A DNA stretch of 64,000 nucleotides from Paralcaligenes ureilyticus (GTDB taxonomy: Bacteria; Pseudomonadota; Gammaproteobacteria; Burkholderiales; Burkholderiaceae_B), in the NCBI RefSeq assembly GCF_004346225.1, contig NZ_SMAJ01000016.1:41935-105934 (forward strand), written 5' to 3'. Positions 17,729 to 26,512 of the stretch are shown one piece after another. The stretch's first letter is position 1, and every line of letters starts with the position of its first letter. The position numbers and the translations under genes are program-made. The notes beneath the pieces are model-generated. The model did not search any database, was not told the origin of the DNA, and was given only the letters and a program-made list of their open reading frames with translations.

Positions 17729-17827
17729 GCCCGCTCCTTCAGTTAGTCAGGCCCAAGCCCGATATGCGACAAGTCTACGGTTGAGGGTGTGACATGTCTA
17801 CGCCGCAAGACGCAACGTTATCAATCC

Positions 17828-17842
17828 ATAACTGTGAGTTAT
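17828..17842. promoter_or_regulatory. LysR-type T-N11-A box between the importer operon and its LysR gene
   Basis: ATAAC-TGTGA-GTTAT is a perfect 5-5-5 inverted repeat with the T-N11-A pattern typical of LysR regulators. It lies in the 152-base divergent region, 39 bases before the lysR start, and probably serves both autoregulation and control of the importer operon. Confidence 0.6.
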
Positions 17843-17880
17843 AGTCGACTCAAAGCCCTAACACTTGAAAAGGCAAAACT

Positions 17881-18849
17881 ATGAAATTCCGACTCATTGA
17901 GGTCTTCAAGGCAATGATGGAATGCGGGACAGTTACAGCAGCCGCTCACTCGCTCAAGATATCTCAGCCGGCAATGACAAAGCAACTCACCCAGTTGCAA
18001 AATGAGCTCAACTTAGTGCTATTCGAACAGCGCGGTGGGCGCCTGGTGCCGACATCAGAAGCGCAAGCCCTTATTGGTTCGATAGACCGAGCGTGGCGTG
18101 GCGTCATCGAGTTGAAAGAAGCTGCCAGAGACGTGCGTGACATGCGACGCGGCCGGCTCACAGTAGTCGCTTCCCCGAGCTTCGCCCAGACGCTGATGGC
18201 CGACTTTGTCGCTCAATTCACTCGTGAATCGAGCAAGATCACAATCGCGTTGCACGCGCAAACATCTCCTCGGGTGATTGACTGGACAGCGGACGGCCAG
18301 GCAGATATCGGAATATCAATGATCCTCGCGCCCCGTCCCGGCGTTCACGTGGAGGCGCTGGGAAGCCTCGTTGGAGTTTGCGCGCTGCCAATTGGCCACG
18401 CGCTCGCTGCAAATAAGGTCATACGCGCGGAGGATCTCCACGGTCAGCCATTCATCTCATTAGCCGAGATTGATGGTGCGCGCTCCCGGGTGGAAGCTGT
18501 ATTCGATAGGCAAGCGATAGACCGCGACATCTCTTTGACAACGCCGCAATCCGCAGTGGCGTTAGCGCTTGTCGCACGGGGCGCCGGCGTGGCGATCATT
18601 GACGAGGCCGCAGCGACGATGGCTGACCTGACTCGGGTGGCCATCCGCCCGTTCTTGCCTACGGTGAGCTTTGAAGTCTACATGTACCATCCCGCGAATA
18701 AGGTACCTTCACAGTTGAATGAGCGGTTTGTGCGACAGTTTCGGACGTGGTTTAAAGGCTATCGTGCGACCGCGAGAGACACTGTCACCCCATTGCTGTC
18801 GCAAATATCCGCCTCCCATACGGACTCCCCACGCAAACGAAGAAAATGA
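17881..18849 (+). CDS. LysR-family transcriptional regulator
   Basis: A 322-residue LysR protein. The N-terminal winged helix-turn-helix reads FKAMMECGTVTAAAHSLKISQPAMTKQLTQLQNEL (about 9-43), and the effector domain starts near residue 90 (RGRLTVVASPSFAQTLM). It is transcribed away from the opine/peptide importer operon across a shared region with a T-N11-A box, so it is the probable regulator of that operon. LysR genes next to opine catabolic operons (OccR/NocR type) give a precedent. The C-terminus is basic (RKRRK). Confidence 0.9.
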   Translation: MKFRLIEVFKAMMECGTVTAAAHSLKISQPAMTKQLTQLQNELNLVLFEQRGGRLVPTSEAQALIGSIDRAWRGVIELKEAARDVRDMRRGRLTVVASPSFAQTLMADFVAQFTRESSKITIALHAQTSPRVIDWTADGQADIGISMILAPRPGVHVEALGSLVGVCALPIGHALAANKVIRAEDLHGQPFISLAEIDGARSRVEAVFDRQAIDRDISLTTPQSAVALALVARGAGVAIIDEAAATMADLTRVAIRPFLPTVSFEVYMYHPANKVPSQLNERFVRQFRTWFKGYRATARDTVTPLLSQISASHTDSPRKRRK

Positions 18850-18918
18850 GTCGAGTGGGATGCCGCGGATCGGAGCCAACGTTCAACAGACTTGAGCAAC
18901 ACATAGATTGTTCATCGT

Positions 18919-18935
18919 GCTAACATTTCGTTAGC
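18919..18935. promoter_or_regulatory. MarR-type palindrome upstream of the marR-RND operon
   Basis: GCTAAC-ATTTC-GTTAGC is a perfect 6-5-6 inverted repeat 21 bases before the marR start. A further GCTAA half-site follows at 18949-18953. Its place in the promoter region fits repression by the MarR protein encoded next. Confidence 0.6.
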
Positions 18936-18956
18936 TAAATATTCACAAGCTAAACA

Positions 18957-19472
18957 ATGAGCAATTCGGCGCTGCACATGCAGAAGATGGAGGCCAGTCT
19001 GGATCTCGTCGCACGCAGTGTGGCGGGTTTCCCGCTGCAAGACGCGACGCTGGCCGGTTGGCTGAATTTGGCCGCGAAGGGGTTGACCAATTTGTCGGAT
19101 GCGGCGCTAAGTCCGTACGACATGCACCAGAGCGACTTTCGCGCGCTGATGTATTTATTTGGCAATACGGATAACCCCGTTTTCCCGGATGAGTTATCCG
19201 CTTATCTTGCGCAAACTCCGGCCAACGTCACCCGTATTACGGACTTACTCGTCAAGCGCGGACTGGTGGCGCGTGCCAACTGCGCCGAGGATCGGCGTCG
19301 GGTCGAATTGAGAATCACACAGGCCGGCCTCCAGTTCGTCCTCGAGCTTTTGCCCAGGTTTTTTCCGCCATTGCGCGCGGCGTTTTCCTGCTTCAGCGCG
19401 GCCGACAAGTGTGAGTTGCAGCGTCTGTTGCGCCTACTTGTCAAGTCGATGGATACCGTGGTCGATTCCTAA
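18957..19472 (+). CDS. MarR-family transcriptional regulator
   Basis: A 171-residue winged-helix protein. The DNA-binding core runs from about residue 60 to 125 (DFRALMYLFGN, then LAQTPANVTRITDLLVKRGLV with the wing AEDRRRVELRIT). It is the first gene of a three-gene unit with the RND pump: the pump adaptor starts 3 bases after its stop codon. MarR proteins in this position usually repress the pump and are released by phenolic or hydrophobic ligands; the ligand here is unknown. Confidence 0.9.
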   Translation: MSNSALHMQKMEASLDLVARSVAGFPLQDATLAGWLNLAAKGLTNLSDAALSPYDMHQSDFRALMYLFGNTDNPVFPDELSAYLAQTPANVTRITDLLVKRGLVARANCAEDRRRVELRITQAGLQFVLELLPRFFPPLRAAFSCFSAADKCELQRLLRLLVKSMDTVVDS

Positions 19473-19475
19473 CTC

Positions 19476-20666
19476 ATGAAAAATTTTATTCTGCGTACCG
19501 CCCCCTGGTGCCTGGCACTGCTGTTGACAGCCTGCGGCGAAAGCAAGGATCCGGCGCCGACGCCACCGCCTCCGCTGGTTGGAGTGGTGACCACGCACGT
19601 GGAGAACGTGCCTCTCGTCAAGAATTTGGTGGGTCGTCTGTCCGCATTCCGTAGTGCCGACGTGAATGCCCGAGTCGCAGGCGTGCTGCTCAAGCGTGCT
19701 TACGTCGAAGGCAGCGAAGTGAAGAAAGGACAGTTGCTGTTCGAGATTGATCCGGCACCCCTGAAAGCGGCGCTGGCCAGTGCCACGGCGCAACTCGCAA
19801 AAGACCAGGCGAACCTCGGCCAGGCGCGGGTGAACCTCGCGCGTTACCAACGGCTGAACCAACAAAAAGCGATTGCCGAACAAATTTACTCCGACCAGAA
19901 GTTCCTGGTGCGGCAGGAGGCAGCGACGGTTGAGGTCGATCAGGCCGGTGTGCAAACAGCACGCATCAATCTGGGTTACGCCCATGTCACCTCGCCCATA
20001 GCCGGCCGTGCCGGCCAACAGCAGGTCACCGAGGGTGCGCTCGTGGGCCAGGGCTCTGCGACCTTGCTCACGACGGTGAGCCAACTGGACCCGCTGTACG
20101 TCAACTTCGCTATCGGCGTAAACGATCTCAACGAGTTGCAGAGGGCCGCAGAACGTGGCGACATCCAGCTCACTGCGCCCAACAAGACCACGGTCAAGGT
20201 CACGCTGCCCGACGGCACGCCCTACGCCGTGCCCGGCACGGTGGATTTTTCTGCACCCACGGTCGATCCCTCCACCGGATCGGTCACTTTGCGCGCGCTG
20301 TTGCCGAACCCGAAGTTCAGGCTGCTTCCGGGAACTTACGTCACCCTGCAATTGGCGCTGGGTGAGCGCCACAACGCGTTCCTGATTCCGCAACCCGCAG
20401 TGCAGCGCGACATCACGGGCACCTATGTGCTGGTGGTCGGCAAGGACAGCAAGGTTACGCACCGCAACGTGACGACGAATGGCACGCAGGGGGTTGACTG
20501 GGTCGTCACGTCCGGCCTCAGCGCGGGCGACCAGGTGATCGTTTCGGGGTTGCAGATGGTACAGCTTGGTGCACAAGCCAAGACAGAGCCTTGGCAGCCG
20601 CCCGCATCGACTGCAAAAACAACGGGCGCTGCTGTCGCATCCGCCAAAGCCACCGACGGCGAGTAA
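19476..20666 (+). CDS. RND efflux periplasmic adaptor (AcrA/MexA type)
   Basis: A 396-residue membrane-fusion protein. The signal peptide ends in a lipobox LLTACG with Cys20, so it is an inner-membrane lipoprotein of the periplasm. The lipoyl half-motifs (FRSADVNARVAGVLLKRAYVEGSEVKKGQLLF at about 56-87), an alpha-helical hairpin (about 95-165) and beta-barrel/membrane-proximal domains follow in the usual order. It should connect the RND pump to an outer-membrane channel that is not encoded nearby. Confidence 0.93.
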   Translation: MKNFILRTAPWCLALLLTACGESKDPAPTPPPPLVGVVTTHVENVPLVKNLVGRLSAFRSADVNARVAGVLLKRAYVEGSEVKKGQLLFEIDPAPLKAALASATAQLAKDQANLGQARVNLARYQRLNQQKAIAEQIYSDQKFLVRQEAATVEVDQAGVQTARINLGYAHVTSPIAGRAGQQQVTEGALVGQGSATLLTTVSQLDPLYVNFAIGVNDLNELQRAAERGDIQLTAPNKTTVKVTLPDGTPYAVPGTVDFSAPTVDPSTGSVTLRALLPNPKFRLLPGTYVTLQLALGERHNAFLIPQPAVQRDITGTYVLVVGKDSKVTHRNVTTNGTQGVDWVVTSGLSAGDQVIVSGLQMVQLGAQAKTEPWQPPASTAKTTGAAVASAKATDGE

Positions 20667-20678
20667 CGGAATTTCCAC

Positions 20679-23600
20679 ATGTCGAATTTCTTTATCGACC
20701 GGCCCATTTTTGCCTGGGTAATCGCGATCCTGATTACGCTTGGCGGCGTGCTCGCGATCGACGACCTCGGCGTGCAGTCGTATCCGAATATCGCACCGCC
20801 GCAGGTTTCGATTGTCGCCCACTATCCCGGCGCCAGTTCCAGCACCGCCGAAGGCTCGGTGACCGAAGTGATCGAGCAGCAGCTCACCGGCATCGACAAC
20901 CTGCTGTACTTCAATTCGTCCACGAGCTCCAGCGGCCGCGTGGCCATTACCCTGACCTTCAAGCCCGGCACCAACCCCGATATCGCTGCGGTACAAACGC
21001 AGAACCAGGTGTCGCGGGCCGAGCCGCTGTTGCCACCAGAAGTGCTTGCACAAGGCATCGTTGTCGCCAAGGCCAACCCCGACACGTTGATGGCCGTTGC
21101 ATTGAGCTCGGACAACCCCGCCATCGGCCGGGACCGCCTGAACGACATCGTCGCTTCGCAAGTGCTCAACCCCATCTCACGCATACCCGGCGTCGGGGCC
21201 ACAAATCAGTTCGGTGCCGAATATGCAATGCGGATCTGGTTGAATCCGGAGAAGATGCATGGCTACGGCCTGTCGGCGACCGACGTAATCAACGCGTTGA
21301 AAGAGCAGAACATTCAAGTGGCGGCCGGCACGCTGGGCGCGGACCCGGCAGTCAAGGGCTGGGGCTTCACCGCCAACGTGACCGGAGAGAACCTGTTTTC
21401 GACGCCCGGGCAATTCCTCAACATTATCCTGCGTGCCAATCCCGATGGCACCGTGGTGAAACTCGGGGATATCGCGACTGCGGACTTTGGGCCGAGAAAC
21501 TACGGCTTCGACACCATCTACGACGGCAAGCCGATCGGTGCATTCGCTATCCAGACTTTGCCCGGCGCCAACGGCCTCACCGTCGCGAAGGCGGTACGCG
21601 CCGAGATGGCGAAGCTGCAGGTGGGCTTTCCGGAAGGGGTGAGCTGGTTCGTTCCCTACGACACCACAACCTTCATCACGATTTCGATCCAGGACGTGCT
21701 GACGACACTGGTCGAGGCCTTAGTGCTGGTGTTTCTGGTGATGCTGATCTTCCTCCAGAACTTCCGCGCCACCCTCATTCCTGCCATCGTGATCCCGGTG
21801 GCACTGCTCGGGGCGTTCATCGGCATGGATGCGCTCGGGTTCACCATTAACCAGCTCAGTCTGTTCGGCATGGTGATGGCCATCGGTATCGTTGTGGACG
21901 ACGCGATCGTAGTGATCGAGAACATCGAGCGCATCATGACCGAGCAGGGGTTGTCGCCCAAGGAGGCCGCGCGCAAGGGCATGAAGGAAATCTCGGGCGC
22001 CGTGGTTGCCATCACGGCGGTGCTGCTGGCAGTATTCGTGCCTTCGGCGCTGCAGTCGGGCTCGACCGGCATCATCTACCGCCAATTCGCCCTGACGATC
22101 GCGGTGTCAATGTTCTTCTCGGCGTTCCTCGCACTGACTTTCACGCCGGCACTGTGCGCGAAATACCTGAAGCCGGAACACGAGCGCAAAAAGAATGTTT
22201 TGTTTCGCAAGTTCAACGACATGCTTGGCTGGACACATCACACCTACGTCGGCCACGTGGCACACGCCGTGCGCCATGCTCCGCGCTGGATGGTGGTGTT
22301 CCTCGTGGTGGCGGTGATGGCCGGATTCCTCTACGCCAGGCTGCCGGGCAGTTTTGTGCCGCAGGAGGATCAGGGCTACTTGCTGGCCATGGTGCAATTG
22401 CCACCGGGAGCGACCAAGCAACGCAGCGAAGCGGTGATGAGTCAGGTATGGGGCGTGCTCCAGAAGGATCCCGAGATCGAGCACATGATGCAGATCGTCG
22501 GCTTCAGCCCGGTCGGCTCGGGTGAAAACAATGGCATGGCGTTCATTCAGTTGACGGACTGGAGCAAGCGCAAGCTCACTGCGGAGCAGTTGATTCCACG
22601 GTTGAACAAGCAACTGCACAAAGACATCCGCGATGCGTCCATCGTCGTCGTCAACCTGCCCACGGTGCACGGCCTCGGCCAGTTTGGGGGTTTCGACATG
22701 TACCTGGAAGACACCGGCGGCCTTGGGCGCACCGCGCTCAACCAGGCGCTCGAGACGGCGCTGGCCAAAGCCAAGGGTGACAAGGTCCTGGTCAACGTGC
22801 GGCCCAACCAGTTGCCACCGGCGCCGCAGCTCGATTTCAATATCGATCGCGTGCAGGCGGCCTCGATGGGGCTCTCGGCTACCGACGTGGCCAATGCGGC
22901 CAGTTTGATGCTCGCGCCCACCCAGGTCGGCCAGATGTTTGCCGAAGGGCGTGTCAAGTTCGTGATGCTGCAGGCGGCTGCGCCCTACCGCATGAGCCGC
23001 TCGGCGTTCAACGATTTCTACACGCCGAGCAGCACGCGGAAGAATCCCGACGGCACGCCGGCGATGATTCCGATTTCCAGCGTGATCAAAAGCCACTGGG
23101 ACCTCGTTTCACCATCGCTCGCACGTTTCAACGGAAATCCGGCGATTGAGGTCGTGGGTGACGCCGCCGCCGGCTTTGCATCGGGCCAGGCGATGGATGC
23201 GATGCAGAACATCGTGGCGCACGACCTGCCGCATGGCTTTGGCTTTGACTGGGCCGGCGAGTCGTTCCAGGAAGCTGCGTCGAGCAGCGGTGCCCCCATG
23301 CTGATGGCTTTGTCCATCCTGGTGGTGTTTCTGGCGCTCGCAGCCCTGTATGAAAGTTGGTCGGTTCCGGTCTCAGTGCTGCTGATCGTGCCGCTTACGC
23401 TGCTTGGCACGGTGCTATTCACGATGGGACGCGGCCTTTCCAACGACGTATTCTTCAAGATCGGCCTGGTGACCGTGATCGGCCTGGCTGCGAAGAACGC
23501 CATCCTGATCATCGAGTACGCGGTTGCGGCGCAGGGGGAAGGGAAGACCTTGCGCGAAGCGATCCTGACTGCGGCGCGGTTGCGCTTCCGCCCTATTCTG

Positions 23601-23837
23601 ATGACCTCGTTCGCGTTCATTCTTGGTGTGTTTCCGCTCTTTATTTCCACAGGAGCCGGTGCCAACGCGCGCCATGCCATTGGCACCGGCGTGATAGGTG
23701 GCATGCTGTTCGCCACGATTTTCGGACTGCTCCTGATTCCGGTGTTTTACGTGGTCGTGCGCCGGATCGCCGGCGACAAGCTTGATGAAGTGAGAGTAGC
23801 GGAACGAACTAGCCGGGCACGCGGTGATCTCATCTAG
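20679..23837 (+). CDS. RND efflux transporter (AcrB/MexB type)
   Basis: A 1052-residue HAE1-type pump of full family length. It begins MSNFFIDRPIFAWVIAI, has large periplasmic loops after the first and seventh membrane helices, and carries the proton-relay aspartates in GIVVDDAIVVIENIER (about residues 404-419). It exports hydrophobic compounds from the inner membrane and periplasm using the proton gradient. It starts 12 bases after the adaptor. No OprM/TolC gene follows; the next gene is on the other strand. Confidence 0.95.
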   Translation: MSNFFIDRPIFAWVIAILITLGGVLAIDDLGVQSYPNIAPPQVSIVAHYPGASSSTAEGSVTEVIEQQLTGIDNLLYFNSSTSSSGRVAITLTFKPGTNPDIAAVQTQNQVSRAEPLLPPEVLAQGIVVAKANPDTLMAVALSSDNPAIGRDRLNDIVASQVLNPISRIPGVGATNQFGAEYAMRIWLNPEKMHGYGLSATDVINALKEQNIQVAAGTLGADPAVKGWGFTANVTGENLFSTPGQFLNIILRANPDGTVVKLGDIATADFGPRNYGFDTIYDGKPIGAFAIQTLPGANGLTVAKAVRAEMAKLQVGFPEGVSWFVPYDTTTFITISIQDVLTTLVEALVLVFLVMLIFLQNFRATLIPAIVIPVALLGAFIGMDALGFTINQLSLFGMVMAIGIVVDDAIVVIENIERIMTEQGLSPKEAARKGMKEISGAVVAITAVLLAVFVPSALQSGSTGIIYRQFALTIAVSMFFSAFLALTFTPALCAKYLKPEHERKKNVLFRKFNDMLGWTHHTYVGHVAHAVRHAPRWMVVFLVVAVMAGFLYARLPGSFVPQEDQGYLLAMVQLPPGATKQRSEAVMSQVWGVLQKDPEIEHMMQIVGFSPVGSGENNGMAFIQLTDWSKRKLTAEQLIPRLNKQLHKDIRDASIVVVNLPTVHGLGQFGGFDMYLEDTGGLGRTALNQALETALAKAKGDKVLVNVRPNQLPPAPQLDFNIDRVQAASMGLSATDVANAASLMLAPTQVGQMFAEGRVKFVMLQAAAPYRMSRSAFNDFYTPSSTRKNPDGTPAMIPISSVIKSHWDLVSPSLARFNGNPAIEVVGDAAAGFASGQAMDAMQNIVAHDLPHGFGFDWAGESFQEAASSSGAPMLMALSILVVFLALAALYESWSVPVSVLLIVPLTLLGTVLFTMGRGLSNDVFFKIGLVTVIGLAAKNAILIIEYAVAAQGEGKTLREAILTAARLRFRPILMTSFAFILGVFPLFISTGAGANARHAIGTGVIGGMLFATIFGLLLIPVFYVVVRRIAGDKLDEVRVAERTSRARGDLI

Positions 23838-23995
23838 CTATTGGCCCACCAAAGACGAATGGCGCTTCGACGGTCCGCAAGGTCATGTCAGCGTAAAAAC
23901 CAATCCATGCATGCACACCAACAGCGGCGACACTTGCCGTGCGAGCCGCGCCCGAAGAGCTTGATCTTCTCGCTGTACGTGAAAACCGGGCAGGG

Positions 23996-26512
23996 TCAGA
24001 CCTCAAGAGGCAGCCAGAGGCCACGCTTGTAGCGCTGCAGCTCTTTTCCCTCGTAACGCCACAACAACATCCAGCCGTTATCGCACAATTGGCCCAGCAC
24101 AGCGTTACGCGCCATGACGCTTTCGATCGAGGCCGCAGGCGCATCGATCACAACTGTCAAGCGAACGGGCTGGTGATACCAGCCATCGCCGTTGTGCAAG
24201 GACTGCTTGGGCAGGCCGATGCGAAGGTCACCGCCATTGCCTTCAAATACCCCGACATGGCCATCCACGACGTTGTGCAGCACCTTGTTGCCTGAACCAT
24301 AGTGCAACGGATCGCAGGTCGAAGCGTGGTACTGCCAGGACAGCCAGTGAGTGACCAGCATCGGTCCCATCATCAGCTTCTCGAGCACGCTGCCGTCCGC
24401 ATCGAAACGAGCGTCGTAGTCGTGAAGGTAGGCGCGATTAAGCACTCTGCCACGACTGCGGTCACGCGGACCGATGATGAACGCGGCGTTGCGGGTGAGC
24501 CCCCACTCCGGCCGGGTCTGTGAACCGTCATTGGCTCTGCGCCGGAAAGATTTCAGCAACGCGTCGGGTGCAAGGTTCGCGTCCATCCACAGTGCCGGCG
24601 CACGCTCACGACGAATACGATCGCCCGCCTGCGCAAAGACCTGTTCCATCTTCTTCCAACGGACCTGCGCTGTCGGCGGCAGGAGATCAAGGTCGAAGCC
24701 AGTCACTTCGTCGGTGGTCGTGTTGTGCAATGCCCCAATAAAGAAGGTATCAGGTGGAACGTTGAGCCCGCGCTGGTGCAAACCTTCACGCACCCGCGGA
24801 TCGTTCAGTAAGTGTGCCAGCGCACGTGCATTGGCTTCTCCAGGCCGGCCGTAGCAGGCCCCGCAGTCGAGGGTCGATGCATGCGCGTTGTTGGTGCTTT
24901 GCCCAGTGTGGCCACACAATATGACCAGTGGTGCCAGGCGGCCATCGAGCCCCATAGTGTGCAAGACGCCTGCGGCCAGCTCCACCTGCTTTTCGACGTC
25001 GAGCTCCGTAATCATCGGCCGGCACTGTTCCTGAATGGCAACAGGCAAGCCAATGTGATCCACACTGACACGCGGCGTCACCGGTGGCCTGATCCAACGC
25101 ACAATCTTGCCGAGATAGCCAACGCCAAACGCTTCGACAAAGGAAAAGGTCGCATTCGGCCAGCGCACGGCGCCCAGCCACTGGTCAAGCCGCGCCAGCC
25201 GCTTCCAGCGTGCCGACCGGACCCGCACCGATCTCGCACCATCGGTGGTGGCGCGCCCCGATGCCGTCACGACATCCTGCACCGCGATACTCGGATAGGC
25301 TATCCCAGGCAACTGCGGCCGGTGAATGTCGGTACCCAGCGGATTGTAATGAATAGGGATACCGAAGAAGCCCGCGAACGCACGCGTCTGGACACCGCAC
25401 CATACGGCTTCCAGCGAACGCCGCATGAGCTCGCTGCGCGTATCAATGCAAAAAACGGCCTGAACCTCTGGCGCCTGCGTTGCATCTGACGGCACCGGTG
25501 TGCGCAGCGTGCGTGCGAACCCGCGCTGGAAGCTCGTTTCGAGGGCCTGTTGCCATAGTTCGTCCACCACCAGCGCCGAATCCGCTTCTGCGACACGCCG
25601 GTCGAAATCCCGCCAGTTTGCGCCAAGCGCAACAATCGCGTCACGCCGCGCAGCAGACGGCACGGAGCAGGCAAGCAACGCCTCCCACGCGATCCGACAA
25701 GCAAGCAGCTCGCACAGGCGCGGATCATTCTGCCCGGCGGGTATCTTCTGCCAGCCAATGTATGCGCACCACGAGGCCCAGCCATTGATCGACAACAGCA
25801 ACGCCTTGAAGTAGTCCTCCCAAACCGGCTCCTCCAGCGAAAGCTCGGTCAGCGCCCAACGCATCGCCTCCTCTGCCCGCAACGGCAGTTTACGCAACTG
25901 TTTCATAAACCCGGGCAGGCCCAGCCTTGAGCTCAGGCCATGGTCGCCGATCATGCTCTCGCGCCAGAAACCGTACAGGCTGGGACTGCCCGAAGCGCGC
26001 CAGTCTGCCTGATGGCGGTCGAAGTAGGTCGCACAGGTCTGGCTCATCTGGAACACGAGGGCTGCCCGCCACGGCCAGCGTTTGTTCTTCTGCACCGCGT
26101 CGTCGAGCAGATCCACCAACAACGGCTCGCGGCGTACACGGGGCGCGCTCGCCAGCTCGGCAACCCAGTGCTCGGCCGTCATCGCACAGGCTTCATGTGC
26201 GGTGTGGATTTTCAGCGCGGCATCCAGATCCGCGCGCGTAATGCGGCCTGCATCCCACTCCTGCCTGATGTAATCTCGCGCAGGAAACACGCGAAAGTCG
26301 CCAAGTACCGCCAGACGCGCCGCCACGCGGCGGATCGGCATGCCAATGCGCCGCCAGTGTGGGTTGACCGCCACGGCCTGATCCAGCGGCCAGGCAGGCA
26401 TGATGCTGGAACACGCGCGCGCTGCGACACTTTGCAGGGTCTCATCGTCAGGGCCAGCGGTCGTCGCGGCCGATTCATTCACAGAGGTTGTAGCAGGCAT
26501 GACCGAACTCAT
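23996..26512 (-). CDS. dabA: DabA, zinc-binding subunit of the DAB inorganic-carbon accumulation complex (DUF2309)
   Basis: An 838-residue UPF0753/DUF2309 protein. The beta-carbonic-anhydrase-like zinc ligands are all visible: Cys355 and Asp357 in VFCIDTRSE, His535 in CGHTGQSTNNAH and Cys550 in LDCGACYG. In Halothiobacillus the DabA-DabB pair hydrates CO2 to bicarbonate on the cytoplasmic side, powered by the ion gradient. The start at 26512 (MSSVMPATTS) overlaps the dabB stop by ATGA; the frame stays open 29 codons further upstream inside dabB, which is not expected to be translated. No RuBisCO or carboxysome genes are in the window, so here the pair probably supplies bicarbonate for anaplerotic carboxylases. 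Confidence 0.92.
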   Translation of the reverse strand: MSSVMPATTSVNESAATTAGPDDETLQSVAARACSSIMPAWPLDQAVAVNPHWRRIGMPIRRVAARLAVLGDFRVFPARDYIRQEWDAGRITRADLDAALKIHTAHEACAMTAEHWVAELASAPRVRREPLLVDLLDDAVQKNKRWPWRAALVFQMSQTCATYFDRHQADWRASGSPSLYGFWRESMIGDHGLSSRLGLPGFMKQLRKLPLRAEEAMRWALTELSLEEPVWEDYFKALLLSINGWASWCAYIGWQKIPAGQNDPRLCELLACRIAWEALLACSVPSAARRDAIVALGANWRDFDRRVAEADSALVVDELWQQALETSFQRGFARTLRTPVPSDATQAPEVQAVFCIDTRSELMRRSLEAVWCGVQTRAFAGFFGIPIHYNPLGTDIHRPQLPGIAYPSIAVQDVVTASGRATTDGARSVRVRSARWKRLARLDQWLGAVRWPNATFSFVEAFGVGYLGKIVRWIRPPVTPRVSVDHIGLPVAIQEQCRPMITELDVEKQVELAAGVLHTMGLDGRLAPLVILCGHTGQSTNNAHASTLDCGACYGRPGEANARALAHLLNDPRVREGLHQRGLNVPPDTFFIGALHNTTTDEVTGFDLDLLPPTAQVRWKKMEQVFAQAGDRIRRERAPALWMDANLAPDALLKSFRRRANDGSQTRPEWGLTRNAAFIIGPRDRSRGRVLNRAYLHDYDARFDADGSVLEKLMMGPMLVTHWLSWQYHASTCDPLHYGSGNKVLHNVVDGHVGVFEGNGGDLRIGLPKQSLHNGDGWYHQPVRLTVVIDAPAASIESVMARNAVLGQLCDNGWMLLWRYEGKELQRYKRGLWLPLEV

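Noticed and set aside
19434..21161. 575-codon open frame on the minus strand across the RND adaptor and pump genes
   Set aside because: It is antisense to two clear genes with full domain content; it has His/Arg/Gly-rich, motif-free composition typical of a shadow frame in GC-rich DNA.
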